Assembly: GCA_002794785.1 (NCBI GenBank)
Contig: NBBA01000024.1
Location: 307,263 to 371,262 of the forward strand
From: Coniferiporia sulphurascens
Lineage: Eukaryota; Basidiomycota; Agaricomycetes; Hymenochaetales; Hymenochaetaceae
Direction: 5' to 3'
Length of the DNA: 64,000 nucleotides
Every line of letters begins with the position of its first letter. Positions within the stretch are counted from its first letter, which is position 1. Both the position numbers and the translations under genes were made by a program. Shown in pieces: positions 11,301 through 22,033 of this stretch. The notes below the pieces were generated by a model. That model saw only the letters and a list, made by a program, of their open reading frames with translations. It had not been told where the DNA came from and searched no databases.

Positions 11301-12341
11301 GAGTATGTCATCCATGTAGATCATGGTTCCGTCTTCGAGGATTATGAAGTGGAAAGTGTCATCCATGAAGGCCTGGAATGTGGCGGGCGAGTTGCATAAG
11401 CCAAAGAACATGACGGTTGGTTCGAATAGTCCTTGAGGAGTTTTAAAAGCAGCTTTCCATTGATCACCATTCTTTATCTGAATATTGTTATAGCCAGATC
11501 GAAGGTCAAGTTTTGTAAAATATTTGGCTCCTTTGAGTTTATCCATGAGATCGCTGATCAGGGGTAATGGGTATGCATTCTTGATGGTTCCTTCATTAAG
11601 AGCTCGATAATCTTGGCATCCGTGAAGGCTAGTGTCCTTCTTCCCGACAAAGAAGAAAGGAGATGCCATTGGTGATTTAGATGGACAGACGTAGCCTTTG
11701 TGCAGGTTTTCATCTAGGAATTCGTCGAGTGCTGCCAGTTCTTTAGGCGCCAGTGGGTAGACTTTACAGTCACAAGGTACGAAGTCTGGTTTGAGATCGA
11801 TGGTGTGGTCATATGGTCTGGAGATCAGGAATCGTTCTGTGGATTTTTTGCGGAAGATGTCAAGGTACCGGTGATATTCAGGTGGGATCATTTGTTCTAC
11901 AGGTTTCATTTCTTTGACCTGTTCCTGAGTGAGTGTGGTAGCCATGGTGACTTTTGCGATAGTGAGAGTGCCTTTCTGCCAATTAATAACCAGGTTATGG
12001 TTCTTTAACCATGGTAGGCCAAGGATGACATCCTCCTTGCCTAGAGAGGTTACAAGTAACTTTAAAGGGAGTGATTTCCCTTCAATGCAAGCCAATCGCC
12101 AAGTGTATTTGGTGATGGTTCCATGTTTGTTGGTGGATCTGTCCGCATTTAGAACAGTAATGGGGTGGGCAAGTGTTCACATTGGTATGCGATGCTTGAT
12201 CATGAATTTGGCATCGATAAACTGGCCTTCAGCGCCAGAGTCAACGAGTGCATTGGTGGGGACGGTTTTGTCATAGACAATCATAGAAATTGGGATCTTC
12301 ATTGTGGGGAGTGAAGGGTTGGAATTTACAATTGGAGACAT
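8307..12341 (-). pseudogene. Chromovirus Pol polyprotein (PR-RT-RNase H-IN-chromodomain)
   Basis: A single frame of 1115 codons after excluding the solo LTR at 9703-10384. Order: aspartic protease VDSGAEGQF; RT with YMDD (IYMDDILI); RNase H beginning ETDAS; integrase with an HHCC zinc motif (H-x5-H, then CTACQQ), the catalytic triad context MDFITDLP / SDRGPQF, and a C-terminal chromodomain YEIEAIVSHKG...FLVKWTGYPSSKNQW. The chromodomain puts it in the chromoviruses. The ATG at 12341-12339 follows the Gag stop by 38 bp, in another frame. Two TGA codons interrupt it: 12177-12179 in the protease and 10605-10607 in RNase H, where relatives have Arg. It has no frameshift, so decay is young and substitution-only. 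Confidence 0.93.
9703..10384 (-). repeat. Solo LTR nested in pol, duplicated-end variant
   Basis: 682 bp with perfect target duplication GAATG (9698-9702, 10385-10389). The terminal 121 bp ending TTGTAACA is duplicated in tandem (first end at 10263, second at 10384), the same structural variant as 4509-5204. It sits between RNase H and integrase coding sequence. Confidence 0.95.
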
Positions 12342-12379
12342 GGTAACAGGAAGACTTAATGTCTGTCTAAGCTTCCTCT

Positions 12380-14200
12380 TTAAAAACCCTGCTTGTCTAG
12401 GATGTCAAAGATCTTATCTTTCTTGGTCTTGTCGAAGTGGCTGAGCAGATTACGGATGCTTGCAGCGATGTGCTCGGGAGTAGTGTTTTCTGGAGTTGGC
12501 TCGGGGGTCTCGACAATCGGGAACGCATTATCGATGGTACGGACCGTGCACTGTTGGCCGGGTCCCTGCTGGTACTTGGTGCAGTCGCGAGCATTGTGTC
12601 CTTTCTCTCTACAGGCAAGACAACGTCCTTTGTGCATACATTTGGCACGTTCTTCCTCCGAGAGATGTGGTGGGCAGCTGGTAGCAGTAACCTGCATACT
12701 ATGCTGGTTAGTGTTAAGCTCAATGGTTACGTGGTGATCGACGTCGGGGCTTCCTGATCGTCGGAACTGATGGTACGGCAACGGGGCTTCCTAGATGTCG
12801 TAAGTCGAGGGTGATCGTCAATGGGGCTTCCTGATCGGCGATGGGAACACGGTAGGCTTCTATAGCGAGTCAGGTTACAACGAAGCGACTAATGGCCAAG
12901 TGGCACACAGTAGACTGGTGGTAGCAGATAATGGGCTTGTATGAACAAAGAGCACAAGCTTAGGGCTTGTGCTACTGAAGTTACATGCTTATATGCTACT
13001 CTATGTGTTTGCTACTGTAGCGACTTGGTTAGGTATGTTTACCAGATTATGGAAGGTCATGGAAATGCAAGGAAGGCCTTGGTAATACAAGTACAGTGAT
13101 CAGTAAGCAAAGCACATCATGATGGTGCAATAAGGCGTCATCATGGCGTCATATGGTGCAAGGCAAATAAAGATAAGTAAGGCAGAGAAATGGGGGAGTT
13201 GCGCTGACTGATGATGACGAAGAGGAAGTGAGTCAGCGCATTGAAAGGAAAGTAAAGGAAAATTGTAACAGTTAGGCTGGTACAGGCAGCGCTGCTGGTT
13301 GTTTCCGAGGTTACGGAAACGATTCTCTTGTTTAATGGGAGCTTGTCCTGGGCCATGGAGGGCCTTGAGTCGTTGGTAAATGGCGTCCTGTTTGGAGGCT
13401 TCGTGGTACCATTCTTTGATAGTGGTGGGCGTTTTGGCGCTTGCCAGAACATGTGCTAGAAGGCCATGTTTTAGGCCTTTCTTGTAGATGGGGATGAGGT
13501 TGTTGTCCCCAGACATGCCAGCTCGGGTTACAAGAGACTGGAATCGACTATTGTAGTCATCAGCCAAGCCTGTTTGTTGGAGAGTCATAATCTCCTGAGA
13601 GGCCTCGGCGACATCATCGGTGGTGATGAAGGTGTTACGGAAGTTGCATTTAAAGTCACCCCATGTGCCGTACCCTACGAGGGTCATGAGGGCCTTGCCA
13701 CTCAAGTCTTTGGCAAAGGCGGAAGCGAGTGTTTCGCAGTTGATGGCCCAGTCTCCTGCAGTCCCTGTCTGCATATAGGAGAGAACAAAGTTGATTTTTA
13801 ACTCATCAGATGTGTAGACGTGGTGGTTGATATGGAGGTACGCTTCGCAGCTGGATAAGAAGCGATGGGCGTACTTTCGGTCCCCATCAAAGGTGTTGGG
13901 ACGGGCGAGGTTTATCTCCTTGGGTGCTGGAGTGGACAACATTTGGGGAGGAGGTGTCTGGGTCTTTGGGAAAGGTAGACGGTAGTTGGGTACGTTTTGC
14001 ATGAAGGTGAGACGTGTGTCATCAGTGTTGTTGGCTTTGAACCACTGAAAATCTCCATTTGTATTCTCTAACCATGAGTAGTAGTTGTAGTCGTTCGAGT
14101 TGGTCTGCTTTTTCTTAAAGCACTTGAGGTTGTGGTCCCAGATTCCTCCAATGAGGGGGTAGATGGACTGCGGGCTGGCGAGTTTCGACAGGTTGGGCAA
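12380..14200 (-). pseudogene. Chromovirus Gag, split by a solo LTR
   Basis: 418 codons once the LTR at 12712-13270 is removed; the junction is exactly in frame. The body is a Ty3/Gypsy Gag: a capsid-like core with FDGDRKYAHRFL, WAINCETLASAFAKDL and TWGDFKCNF, then a CCHC zinc knuckle CLACREKGHNARDC near the C-terminus, and TAA at 12380-12382. It makes the virus-like particle and packages RNA. Apart from the LTR I see no other lesion. The frame differs from Pol, so Pol would need a frameshift or re-initiation. Confidence 0.92.
12712..13270 (-). repeat. Solo LTR nested in gag
   Basis: 559 bp, TGTTAAG...TTGTAACA on the plus strand, perfect target duplication GTTAG (12707-12711, 13271-13275). 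Confidence 0.95.
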
Positions 14201-14260
14201 AGGGTTGGTGCTTGGACATTGGATACGTCAGCAAAAAAAATTTGGGAAAGCTTGTGCTAG

Positions 14261-14818
14261 TGTTAAGCTCAACAGTTACACGGTGATTGATGTCGGGGCT
14301 TCCTGATTGTCGAGGCTGGTAGTACGGCAACGGGGCTTCCTGGATGTCGTAAGTCGAAGGTGATCGGCAATGGGGCTTCCTGATTGTCGATGTGGGCGTG
14401 GTAGGCTTCTTAGCGGTGTTGGGTTATGATGAAGCAGTTACTGGCCTAGGGGCACACAGTAGACTGGTGGTAGCAGATAATGGGCTTGTATGAACAAAGA
14501 GCACAAGCTTAGGGCTTGTGCTACTGAAGTTACATGCTTATATGCTACTCTATGTGTTTACTACTGTAGCGGCCTGTGTAGGGTAGTTTACCAGACCATG
14601 GACAGTCATGGAACACCAAGGAATGCCTTGGTAATACAGGTAGGGCTATCAGTAAGCAAAGCATGTCATGGTGATGCGATATGGCATCATCATGGTGTCT
14701 TATGGTGTAAGGTGAAATAAGGATGAGTAAGGTAGAGAAATGGGGGAGTTGTGCTGACTGATGATGATGAAGGGGAAGTGAGTCAGCACAGTAAGGGGGT
14801 AAAGGGGAAATTGTAACA
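14261..14818 (-). repeat. 5' LTR of the chromovirus
   Basis: 558 bp. On the minus strand a TATA-like GCATATAAGC (14545-14536) is followed about 14 bp later by a hairpin with a 9-bp stem and 5-nt loop (14522-14500), which would fall near the transcript 5' end. Confidence 0.93.
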
Positions 14819-15228
14819 GTGTTCAGTCTGAGTTTCAATACAAATATATAAGGAAATAATGATACAAGCAAGCTAAAAAGACCCCAGGAACTCCATCTAA
14901 AGCTTAGTAAAACTCTGAGTCTACATTCATACCAAATAAGGATATGACAAATGATGTAATCTCCAAGTGCTTGACCTGCATGATGAAGTAATAATGACAA
15001 GGCCAGCTGCACTGCCAGTACTGGCAGGACTCAATACCTCCATTAGGGACATTTGATTTAATATCCCAATAATGACAGAGCCAGCTGCACTGGCAGGGCC
15101 CAATACCTTTGCCAGGGACAAAGACTTTTATTTTTGAAATAAAAATTTGTTACACCTCCACAAGCATGTAAATGATCACAAAGACATGTTCATCACACAG
15201 TTCATTGAAGCAAATATAAACACCTATG
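14819..15228. other. Intergenic, short tandem duplication
   Basis: Contains two imperfect copies of a roughly 60-bp unit at about 14990-15055 and 15066-15120 (each with AATGACA, GCCAGCTGCACT and CAATACCT). No gene seen. Confidence 0.6.
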
Positions 15229-15400
15229 ACCTATACTAAAGGCACAGGTGTTTAACTTGAATTTTGTGCAGGTTCCAGAAATATTTGGGGAAGCTATGAT
15301 TGCGAATAGGATGCTACCTGCCAAATTGCAGCATATTTTCAAAGTGTATGCTCTTTTGTTAAGGATGGGACTTATCTGTCGAAATATAACTACGGCTGCT
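15229..15400 (+). pseudogene. FunK1 kinase fragment
   Basis: About 170 bp closely matches 42321-42480 of the FunK1-like frame. It shares CCTATACTAAAG, GGGGAAGCTATGAT and the segment encoding LQHIFKVYAL, and ends just after the position of the HRD motif, which here reads CRN. Both sides diverge abruptly, so it is a scrap and not a gene. Confidence 0.75.
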
Positions 15401-15754
15401 CCGAGTCATACAGAGGTGAGCTATTTGCTCGTCTACTGTATAATGCAACACAGCCAATCCGAGAGTATTATTTGGGTGCCAGTGCAGCTTTATCCATTTG
15501 TTGATCGACTTAATGCCTTACATGTTTGTTTCCTGTAGAAAATAAGAAACTTTATTTTCTGAGCCACCAAATCATTTTGGTAATTGGAATATGTCATCAT
15601 ATGCTTCAATATGTTTTCTCGAGACACAGTGTAGCTGAATTTTGTCAAAACTGCAAATTACACACAAGCCCCACTACCAAAGACAGCACACATGATTTGC
15701 TAAACACATGCAAGCTATGATTACATGTACTTCAAGCCCTTTGATGGCTGTAGT

Positions 15755-17391
15755 TCATAATTTAGCTGTCGGTGCACCTTTTTTGAGCGCATGACTGAAG
15801 TCCGCTATGATATTCGAAATGTCCTCAATTCCAACAGATACCTAGAATAGCCCATGGAGTTACTTGATGAAGGGATAGGGATAAAAGACCTCATATTCGG
15901 ATGAGATCAGGTGTTACACCCGCAGAAATTTGCTCGGCACCCGTAAGCTGCTGGTGCATCGTCATTGCAGAATGAATCACGAGAGTTTCCGAATCTCCGA
16001 CATTTGTAAGATTACTTGTGAGACGAAGTGCATCACACACAGCACGACTCTCAATCACACCGCTATGCACACCAAAACTCAACACACCTCCGCACGCATT
16101 TGGACGTAGCAACCGCTTCACTTCAGCATAATATTCATGACTCGGCAGGCCAGGATATTGCACCCATGCAACGTGCGGGTGCGCCTCGAGAAATCGCGCG
16201 AGTGCGAGCGTGTTGTCATTGTGGCATTGCGCACACAAACTAAGCGTCTCGAGGCCCTGCAAAAGCAGAAACGCAGTGAAGGGGCTGAGCATTACCCCAA
16301 GGTCCCGCATAATCTCAACGCGCAGCTTCACCGTGAAAGCGGATGCACCGAGCGTTGAAGCGACTTGGAAGATCATGTTACTAGCCCTCGGCCGGTTCCG
16401 TAAATGACGGGAAGCATCCGGATGTGGTCCAGTCCAGTCGAATTTCCCACCATCGATGATGACACCAGCAATTGTAGTGCCATGTCCTATCGGTGGACAG
16501 TTGATTTAAGCCTGTCAGGTGGAGGAAAATAAATCTTACCACTGATCCACTTCGTAGCGCTATGCAAAACGATATCAGCACCGTACTGAATTGGCCAGAC
16601 AATATAGCCTGCAAAGGAGGTTAAATGGTGAGAGAGTGACCCTTATGAATGCACTCACCCCCCATGTCATATTCCGAGTGAGGTCGTTCATTGAGTCATA
16701 ATTTAAACATAATAAAACAACCAAATTTGGGAACGTACTATTGTCCACGATTAGAGGAATACCATGATCATGTGCAACTTTTGCAAGCTCGGGTAACACT
16801 GCGACACTGCACTTTGAATTCCCTACGCTTTCAACATAAAGCCCCTTCATTTTCTCATTGATTGCCACAGCAAGATCCTCCGACTTATCACTGAGTAAGA
16901 ACTTGACGGTATACCATATTTTTTCCATCAGGATTTCAAATTGGTTGTAAGTTTAAACATAAAGTTGGGGGGGATGGTTAAAAGGTGTCTATAGTTTAAT
17001 CCACTCACACCGACATACAGATAAGAGGTTGCAAAAATATTGTCTCCAGTCCCAGCAACTGTGGAGATAGCCATGAATTGTGCAGCATGACCACTTGTTG
17101 TGGCTACAACCGCAATCCCCCCTTCAAAGACCGCCAAACACTTTTTGAATACATCCACCATGGGGTTACTAGTACAAGAGTAGTTATTGCCTGCAGAATT
17201 CTTTAATCCAGATACAAAGATAACACATAGTGTGACCCACCATCCATCCTTAGTCCAAAGACATCCGAGTCTGCAGCATGTTTGGTGTCGCAAAACATGT
17301 AGCTTGAGGTTGTATAGGCTATACAGGAGTATCCCGGGCATTTGTCTGAGAGTCCGGTGTTTGGCCGGCATGAATTTGCAAATTTTTTCAA
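15755..17391 (-). pseudogene. MET17: O-acetylhomoserine sulfhydrylase (MET17-like), decayed
   Basis: A PLP-dependent sulfhydrylase of methionine synthesis in pieces. From the 5' end: [16 protein letters not shown] (17391 onward), [22 protein letters not shown], the exon with AINEKMKGLYVESVGN and GIPLIVDN, the PLP-lysine exon ADIVLHSATKWISG, HGTTIAGVIIDGGKFDW, and the C-terminal domain (16376-15891) with THEQLT-like MHQQLTGAEQ. The intron after ISG is a clean GT-AG. Decay signs: an Arg-to-Cys change before NPMVD that fits CGT to TGT, no AG in front of the YNQFEI exon, a scrambled micro-exon after VDN, and a final intron starting AT instead of GT (exon end LIR, next exon VSVGIEDIS). Domain order is intact, so decay is recent. 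Confidence 0.75.
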
Positions 17392-17540
17392 ACTCCGAGT
17401 CGGGCTCTCTGCACACTTATGAGTGTCGGCTTCTGGAAATAAGACTATTCAGAGACACTAACTTGTATAATTTTTGAGGAGCCATAGCGTTGAGAGTGTC
17501 ACAGTGTGGATACAAGATTGTGAATCCTAATACCCTTGAT

Positions 17541-17628
17541 AAATAGTATCTCCTCCAGTCCCTCAGGGTATCACCTCTCCCAGGCTGTAAAAGTATGCCC
17601 CTTACTATACCCCGCATATAACTAACAG
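17541..17628 (-). pseudogene. FunK1 kinase fragment
   Basis: About 88 bp matches 42672-42750 of the FunK1-like frame on the opposite strand; it encodes LQPGRGDTLRDWRR. It lies just upstream of the MET17-like remnant. Confidence 0.7.
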
Positions 17629-17760
17629 TCACATGATCTGTGGGAATAAACCCAAGTGCGAATCGCACTTGCCTGTGAGAATTTGTTACTATAACTAACA
17701 GTCTTGTGACCCATGGGAATAAATCCAAGTGTGAATCGCACTTGCCCGTGGGAATTGTTT
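17623..17760. repeat. Two tandem copies of a 70-bp unit with internal palindrome
   Basis: Copies at about 17623-17692 and 17693-17760, both starting ATAACTAACAGTC and containing GGGAATAAA and GAATCGCACTTGCC. The first copy holds the palindrome AAGTGCGAATCGCACTT, which the second has lost by a C-to-T change at CpG. Confidence 0.75.
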
Positions 17761-20600
17761 TCATGTATATGGTGGGGCGTCCATTTCCCACGGTCCGACG
17801 CGGCCCGTGGGTGGTACTGATTGGGAAAAAACCTCTCATATTTGTCCGAAACATCTTCCTCCACCAAGATTTGCTCCGGCATCCATGAAAAGAGGACAGT
17901 TACTACACATATATATGTCTATACTGATAAATCTGTTAGTCACAGTATGTTGGGATTGTTGTGGTGGCCGGCTTTGTCATTCTCTCGCTAGGTGTGCTTA
18001 AGCAGCTCTGTCAAAGCCCTTCAAGTTGTACCATCTTCATGAATATATTTCAACAGTGAGTGGACTTTTGTGGATCTTTGAGTTCATAGAAAAGCATTCA
18101 CAAACTGCTAAGGCTGTCAGAACCCGGGCTGTCTAGGTGCGTCTCATGTCCTCATCTAATATTTGACCACATAGCACTAAACAATTCCGAGTACAGGTTA
18201 TCATCATTTTACATGACCTGCCCCACGCAGTCGAAACCCCTGGCTAATTCATCTATCATTGCTACTGCTTTGCCTAAGGTATGAAATTAGTTAAAATTGT
18301 GGAAAGCCAAGAACTAGATGGATGCAGCCATGCTTTTACTAGTATCAACTCTCAACCTATTCTATGTGGATTCAGTAATTCCATTTGGGTTCGCCGGTGT
18401 TGTCGACTGTGTCACATAAGGTTTTAGATTACACGATGCAGATGCCTTGAGCTGATCCAGTTTTCCAATGTTTGTTTTCTAACAGTATGTGTTATCCCGA
18501 ACGCGGTCTGCTGCTAGGTGACAGTAACTCAGACGAGCACATACAGTGTAGAACATTCTACCACTTCATTGTGGCGAAGAATTATGGAGACAGTCTGAGT
18601 ATATACCGGCTACGAATCCTTTATCCCTTCGATTGTCACCCATTGCAACGCCCTTGCGATGGAAAACTGTGAGTACATGTTGCCTCGAGTCCTGAGCCAT
18701 TGACTTATCGTCCAGACTGTGCCTCAAGTTTCCCATGGGTGTTGGGAGGTACCGGACCTATTAATCGCTAGGCTCAATAATTGTCTGTGGCCATGCCTAG
18801 AGCCCTGATTCCATGAGACTACTTCTGATTGACCAGTCTCTCACAGGAAGAACGTATACTTCTCCTCCCTCTGGTGAGATACCCAAGTTGACTTTACCTA
18901 CCTCATATAATGTGTTTTGCTGATGTGTCTGGACAGTGCTAGGCTATTTCACTTTCTGTCGGCAAGTCTATGCGTGCTCGCCATATCGAATACCCTTCAT
19001 TTACAACTGTCAGCAGGGTGGTGCTGAGTTTGGAAGCGGAGGTAATTTGTTTCTTTACAAATGATATGAATAAGTGCTGGAGATCGACCTGCTTCCGTGC
19101 ATAAAGCTTGAAAGTTTTCAATCCAAATTTTGCTCTATAGCGTCATGTGCTCCCATGATCATTGCTGCTCAAACTACAGCGACATATCTTAAAAGTTTCA
19201 ATAGAGTTCTTTGTACGAATACATTGGCCCTCTTCCTTTGGCGGCCGCTTCGACATCATCATCTGCGGTCAACACCTCTGATATTACGAGCCTGCACGAA
19301 TTGACTGTGTTTGTGTGTAGTGGTTCCCTGCACTTTGTCCAATGCACCACTGATCATGAGCTTTCACTAACATGGTGAGATGAAGGTTGAGAATCTTCTC
19401 GAGGGGTCAGACGTGAAGTTCGATGACATGTCTTCACAGATCCGATCCTTGAACGGAGTGAGTATGGTCACCCCCGCCTGAGCTGCCGAGTTTGGACGCT
19501 GATGGCAAACTTCTGTGCAGTCAACATGACCAAATGCACTTCCGCTTTCACAAGCACTTCTCTCCATTGTTTGCTATATTTCCTACCTGCAGAATTTCAC
19601 ACACACATGGCCGTACATAGTGCTTGCATCACCAGCATTTGTCACATCATGCATTCTTGCTATTGCAAACCATTTCCTGTGGTTATTTTATTTCTTGTGG
19701 CACTCACAAGACACATGCGCATATGCTCATCAGTTGCAGGCACAGGCGCAGGGGGTTCAAGTAATGTGCCACTGGGGTTTGTGGACACGGCAGTAATTGA
19801 TTGAGTCCCTTTCATATATTTTATTTATTTATTCTGTCAACATTGTCTGGATTTCTGAAACAGTCCAATGTTCAGGCCAGATTTTTGAAAGGGAGCATCA
19901 CTCAGATGTATGACACACAGTGTTTGCAATTGTGAAGACATCAATAAATTGAGTATAAATCTACCATATTGCCATATACATGTATATGGCTGTAAAAAGA
20001 CCATACTGTACTGTAATTCATGTCTAACAACTCAAATTATGGCCATAATCATACGGCCTGTATCCGTATATATGCCATATTTTTACAGCTGTATCCATAT
20101 ACAGTATGGTGCAGAGCCCTAATAACAACATCCATCTATGATGGAAGTGTAAGCCTAGGGGCTCACCACAATCACCCGACGCATATCTGACATGGCCGCT
20201 CCGCCCCGCTTGGCAGAGCCGATGCGCAGGAACACTGCTTGACACTGCCACATCCCAACAGGTGGCGTCTATCAGCCAATGTGTGGGAAGCCATTCCAAC
20301 CCGACAGGTGGTACTGACACGCATGTCATACTTGGCATGTGACCAGTCGGACTTGTCGACTTGGCGTGGGAAGGATCGGAATTGGTGTGGACTGTACAGA
20401 ACCATCATTACATAATGTTCCTGCTATTCCTGTCTGCTTTCCATACTTTTGTTGCCTCAGTCTATCTTGTTAGATTCGCTCCCTGATTAAGGGTTAGAAA
20501 CAAGTGATAACAGATTCACACAATGTTACTAGTTAGTTTAGGGTAGGCTTGATACCCTTTACTCGCTAGAGTGTTAGAGCTGATGATGGTGGTAAGAGAC
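17761..20600. other. Long non-coding stretch
   Basis: About 2.8 kb with only short frames on both strands. At 19965-20110 there are AT-rich inverted motifs (ATATGGCTGTAAAAA and TTTTTACAGCTGTAT) that may be the ends of a small decayed element. I recognise no gene. Confidence 0.5.
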
Positions 20601-21111
20601 AAGAGATGAATTAAACTGCTTTTTACCGCAATTTTACATTGGGCTTTTATACCCTACATGTTGTAGTCTATTTACTATGTTCCGGTAGCTACTACAACAT
20701 ACTACTCTTGATTTATAAGTCATAAGAATGTTCTGGTACAATCCTGTACATGCTATTTACTATTCTTAGCTTTCTTATGAGTCAGTTACATATTCCAGTA
20801 TGTTCTACAGCCTACTGTGCTATCTTTATCTTATGCCAGAACCTTCCCTGAGTTTCCATCAAGTCATACAGTATAATACCTAAGTTAACCATTCTTGGAT
20901 ACTACTATACCTATGATGCTTCTCCTTATTTCCTAATTGGTTCTGCTGTGTGATGCACTATACTTGGCTCCCATCAATTGAGTCTTCTAATTGATCGCCC
21001 TGCTTCCATCGGCTATTCTTAGCCGAATGCTTAGATATACTTGTGTGGCTCAGCGATTATGCTATCCTTCTTAATCTTATCTTGTTGTGGCTTGTTACTT
21101 ATTACTGTAGA
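20601..21111. other. AT-rich stretch downstream of unknown ORF
   Basis: About 500 bp of AT-rich DNA on the 3' side of the unrecognised minus-strand frame. It has no motif I can name and may belong to the same element. Confidence 0.4.
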
Positions 21112-21759
21112 CTAATCTTGAGTCATTTCCATTATTGCATTGAAAGGGGTTTGTTCTGGTGTCCTATTGTCTATTGGCATAAAGAGCTCTTCAGGCCCTA
21201 TAGCATTTATATTCATTATCCTGCTATACCCGGGTGTGACTCTATATGATGGTTCATCATTGAACCATCGTATTATGATTTCCTTATCTATTGGTACTAA
21301 CTCCTGTCTTTGATTTGGTTCCTTTCAATCTACTGTTGTGTGTCCTTTGGCTATGAAGTTGGCTTTGTATGCGAATAGTTGTTCTTGTAATTGTTTATTG
21401 ATAGTATGAACTATTTGGTGTGCCGCTTCTGCATAATCAGTTGATGTAATAACCACCCTTTGATAACATAATTCATTATGTGGCTGATTATAAATCTTGG
21501 TTCTTGTGTAAGCGCTGATTACATATCTATTCAATTGGTATGAGAACATAGTCGCTCTATGTTCAATTATTACTTCTAGCCTTTCCGCCACTTGCTGTTC
21601 CCTTGTAGTATGATTGAATGTAATTTGACAGTTGTCATATCCTGCATTCTGTCCTACTGTTGCACATGCAATGTTAAACGCTTTCCATGCTACTTGATCC
21701 CCATCTTTACAGCGTTGGCATAGATTCCTGGTATTGATTAGAGTTATGGGTCTTGCCAT
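21112..21759 (-). pseudogene. Unrecognised 215-codon reading frame with one TGA
   Basis: The frame starts at ATG 21759, is broken by TGA at 21325-21327 after 144 codons, and stays open to TAG at 21112-21114. It is hydrophilic and mostly helical in look; residues such as NLCQRCKDGDQVAWKAF give one CxxC. The second part includes WFNDEPSYRVTPGYSR. The sustained openness across the TGA, and the TGA itself matching the transposon decay pattern in the window, suggest a real gene that was once functional. It does not resemble any family I know. It could be a gag-like or accessory protein of an uncharacterised mobile element, or a host orphan gene. Confidence 0.45.
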
Positions 21760-21769
21760 GTCGATCTTG

Positions 21770-21958
21770 CTAATCCGTCGATCCGGCGATCACGATTTTC
21801 ATCAATTTACTAACATATCTGACAGCAACAAAGGTGAGTAGTATTAGCATGGGATGTATGCAGTCTATCTGACAGCAACAAAGACACCTTTGTCCTTTCT
21901 GTCTTAGGCTGAACTTCAGTGTTGCCAACTTCTGGTTGGCTTCCAGGAAGCTTGTCAT
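21770..21958 (-). CDS. Small Cys-rich membrane ORF, unrecognised
   Basis: A 62-codon frame upstream of the unknown 215-codon frame, in a different register and 10 bp apart. It contains a CLCCCQIDC cluster followed by a hydrophobic segment (MLILLTFVAVRYV). Small size and lack of homologues make it uncertain; it is listed because of its tight spacing with the next frame. Confidence 0.25.
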   Translation of the reverse strand: MTSFLEANQKLATLKFSLRQKGQRCLCCCQIDCIHPMLILLTFVAVRYVSKLMKIVIAGSTD

Positions 21959-22033
21959 GATAGTAATATCTGACTGCAGTGACTTAAGGGGGTACTTACA
22001 TTGTGATTGTGAATTTCTTTGACAAGCTTATAT

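Larger units (their letters stand above)
5340..14818 (-). mobile_element. Complete Ty3/Gypsy chromovirus with three nested solo LTRs
   Basis: A full LTR retrotransposon on the minus strand. The 558-bp LTRs are at 14261-14818 (5') and 5340-5897 (3'). Both share subfamily-specific stretches (GGCCTGTGTAGGGTAG and CAGTTACTGGCCTAGGGG) absent from the other LTR copies, and the element is flanked by GTGTT at 5335-5339 and 14819-14823. Order on the minus strand: Gag, Pol (protease, RT, RNase H, integrase with chromodomain), ORF3, polypurine tract. Solo LTRs of the same family sit at 12712-13270, 9703-10384 and 6626-7187, each with its own target duplication. Removing them and one duplication each leaves about 7.7 kb with Gag and Pol frames restored except for TGA codons. 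It is inactive as it stands. Confidence 0.95.

Noticed and set aside
19965..20110. Possible small palindromic element
   Set aside because: AT-rich inverted motifs are imperfect, no target duplication could be fixed, and boundaries are unclear.
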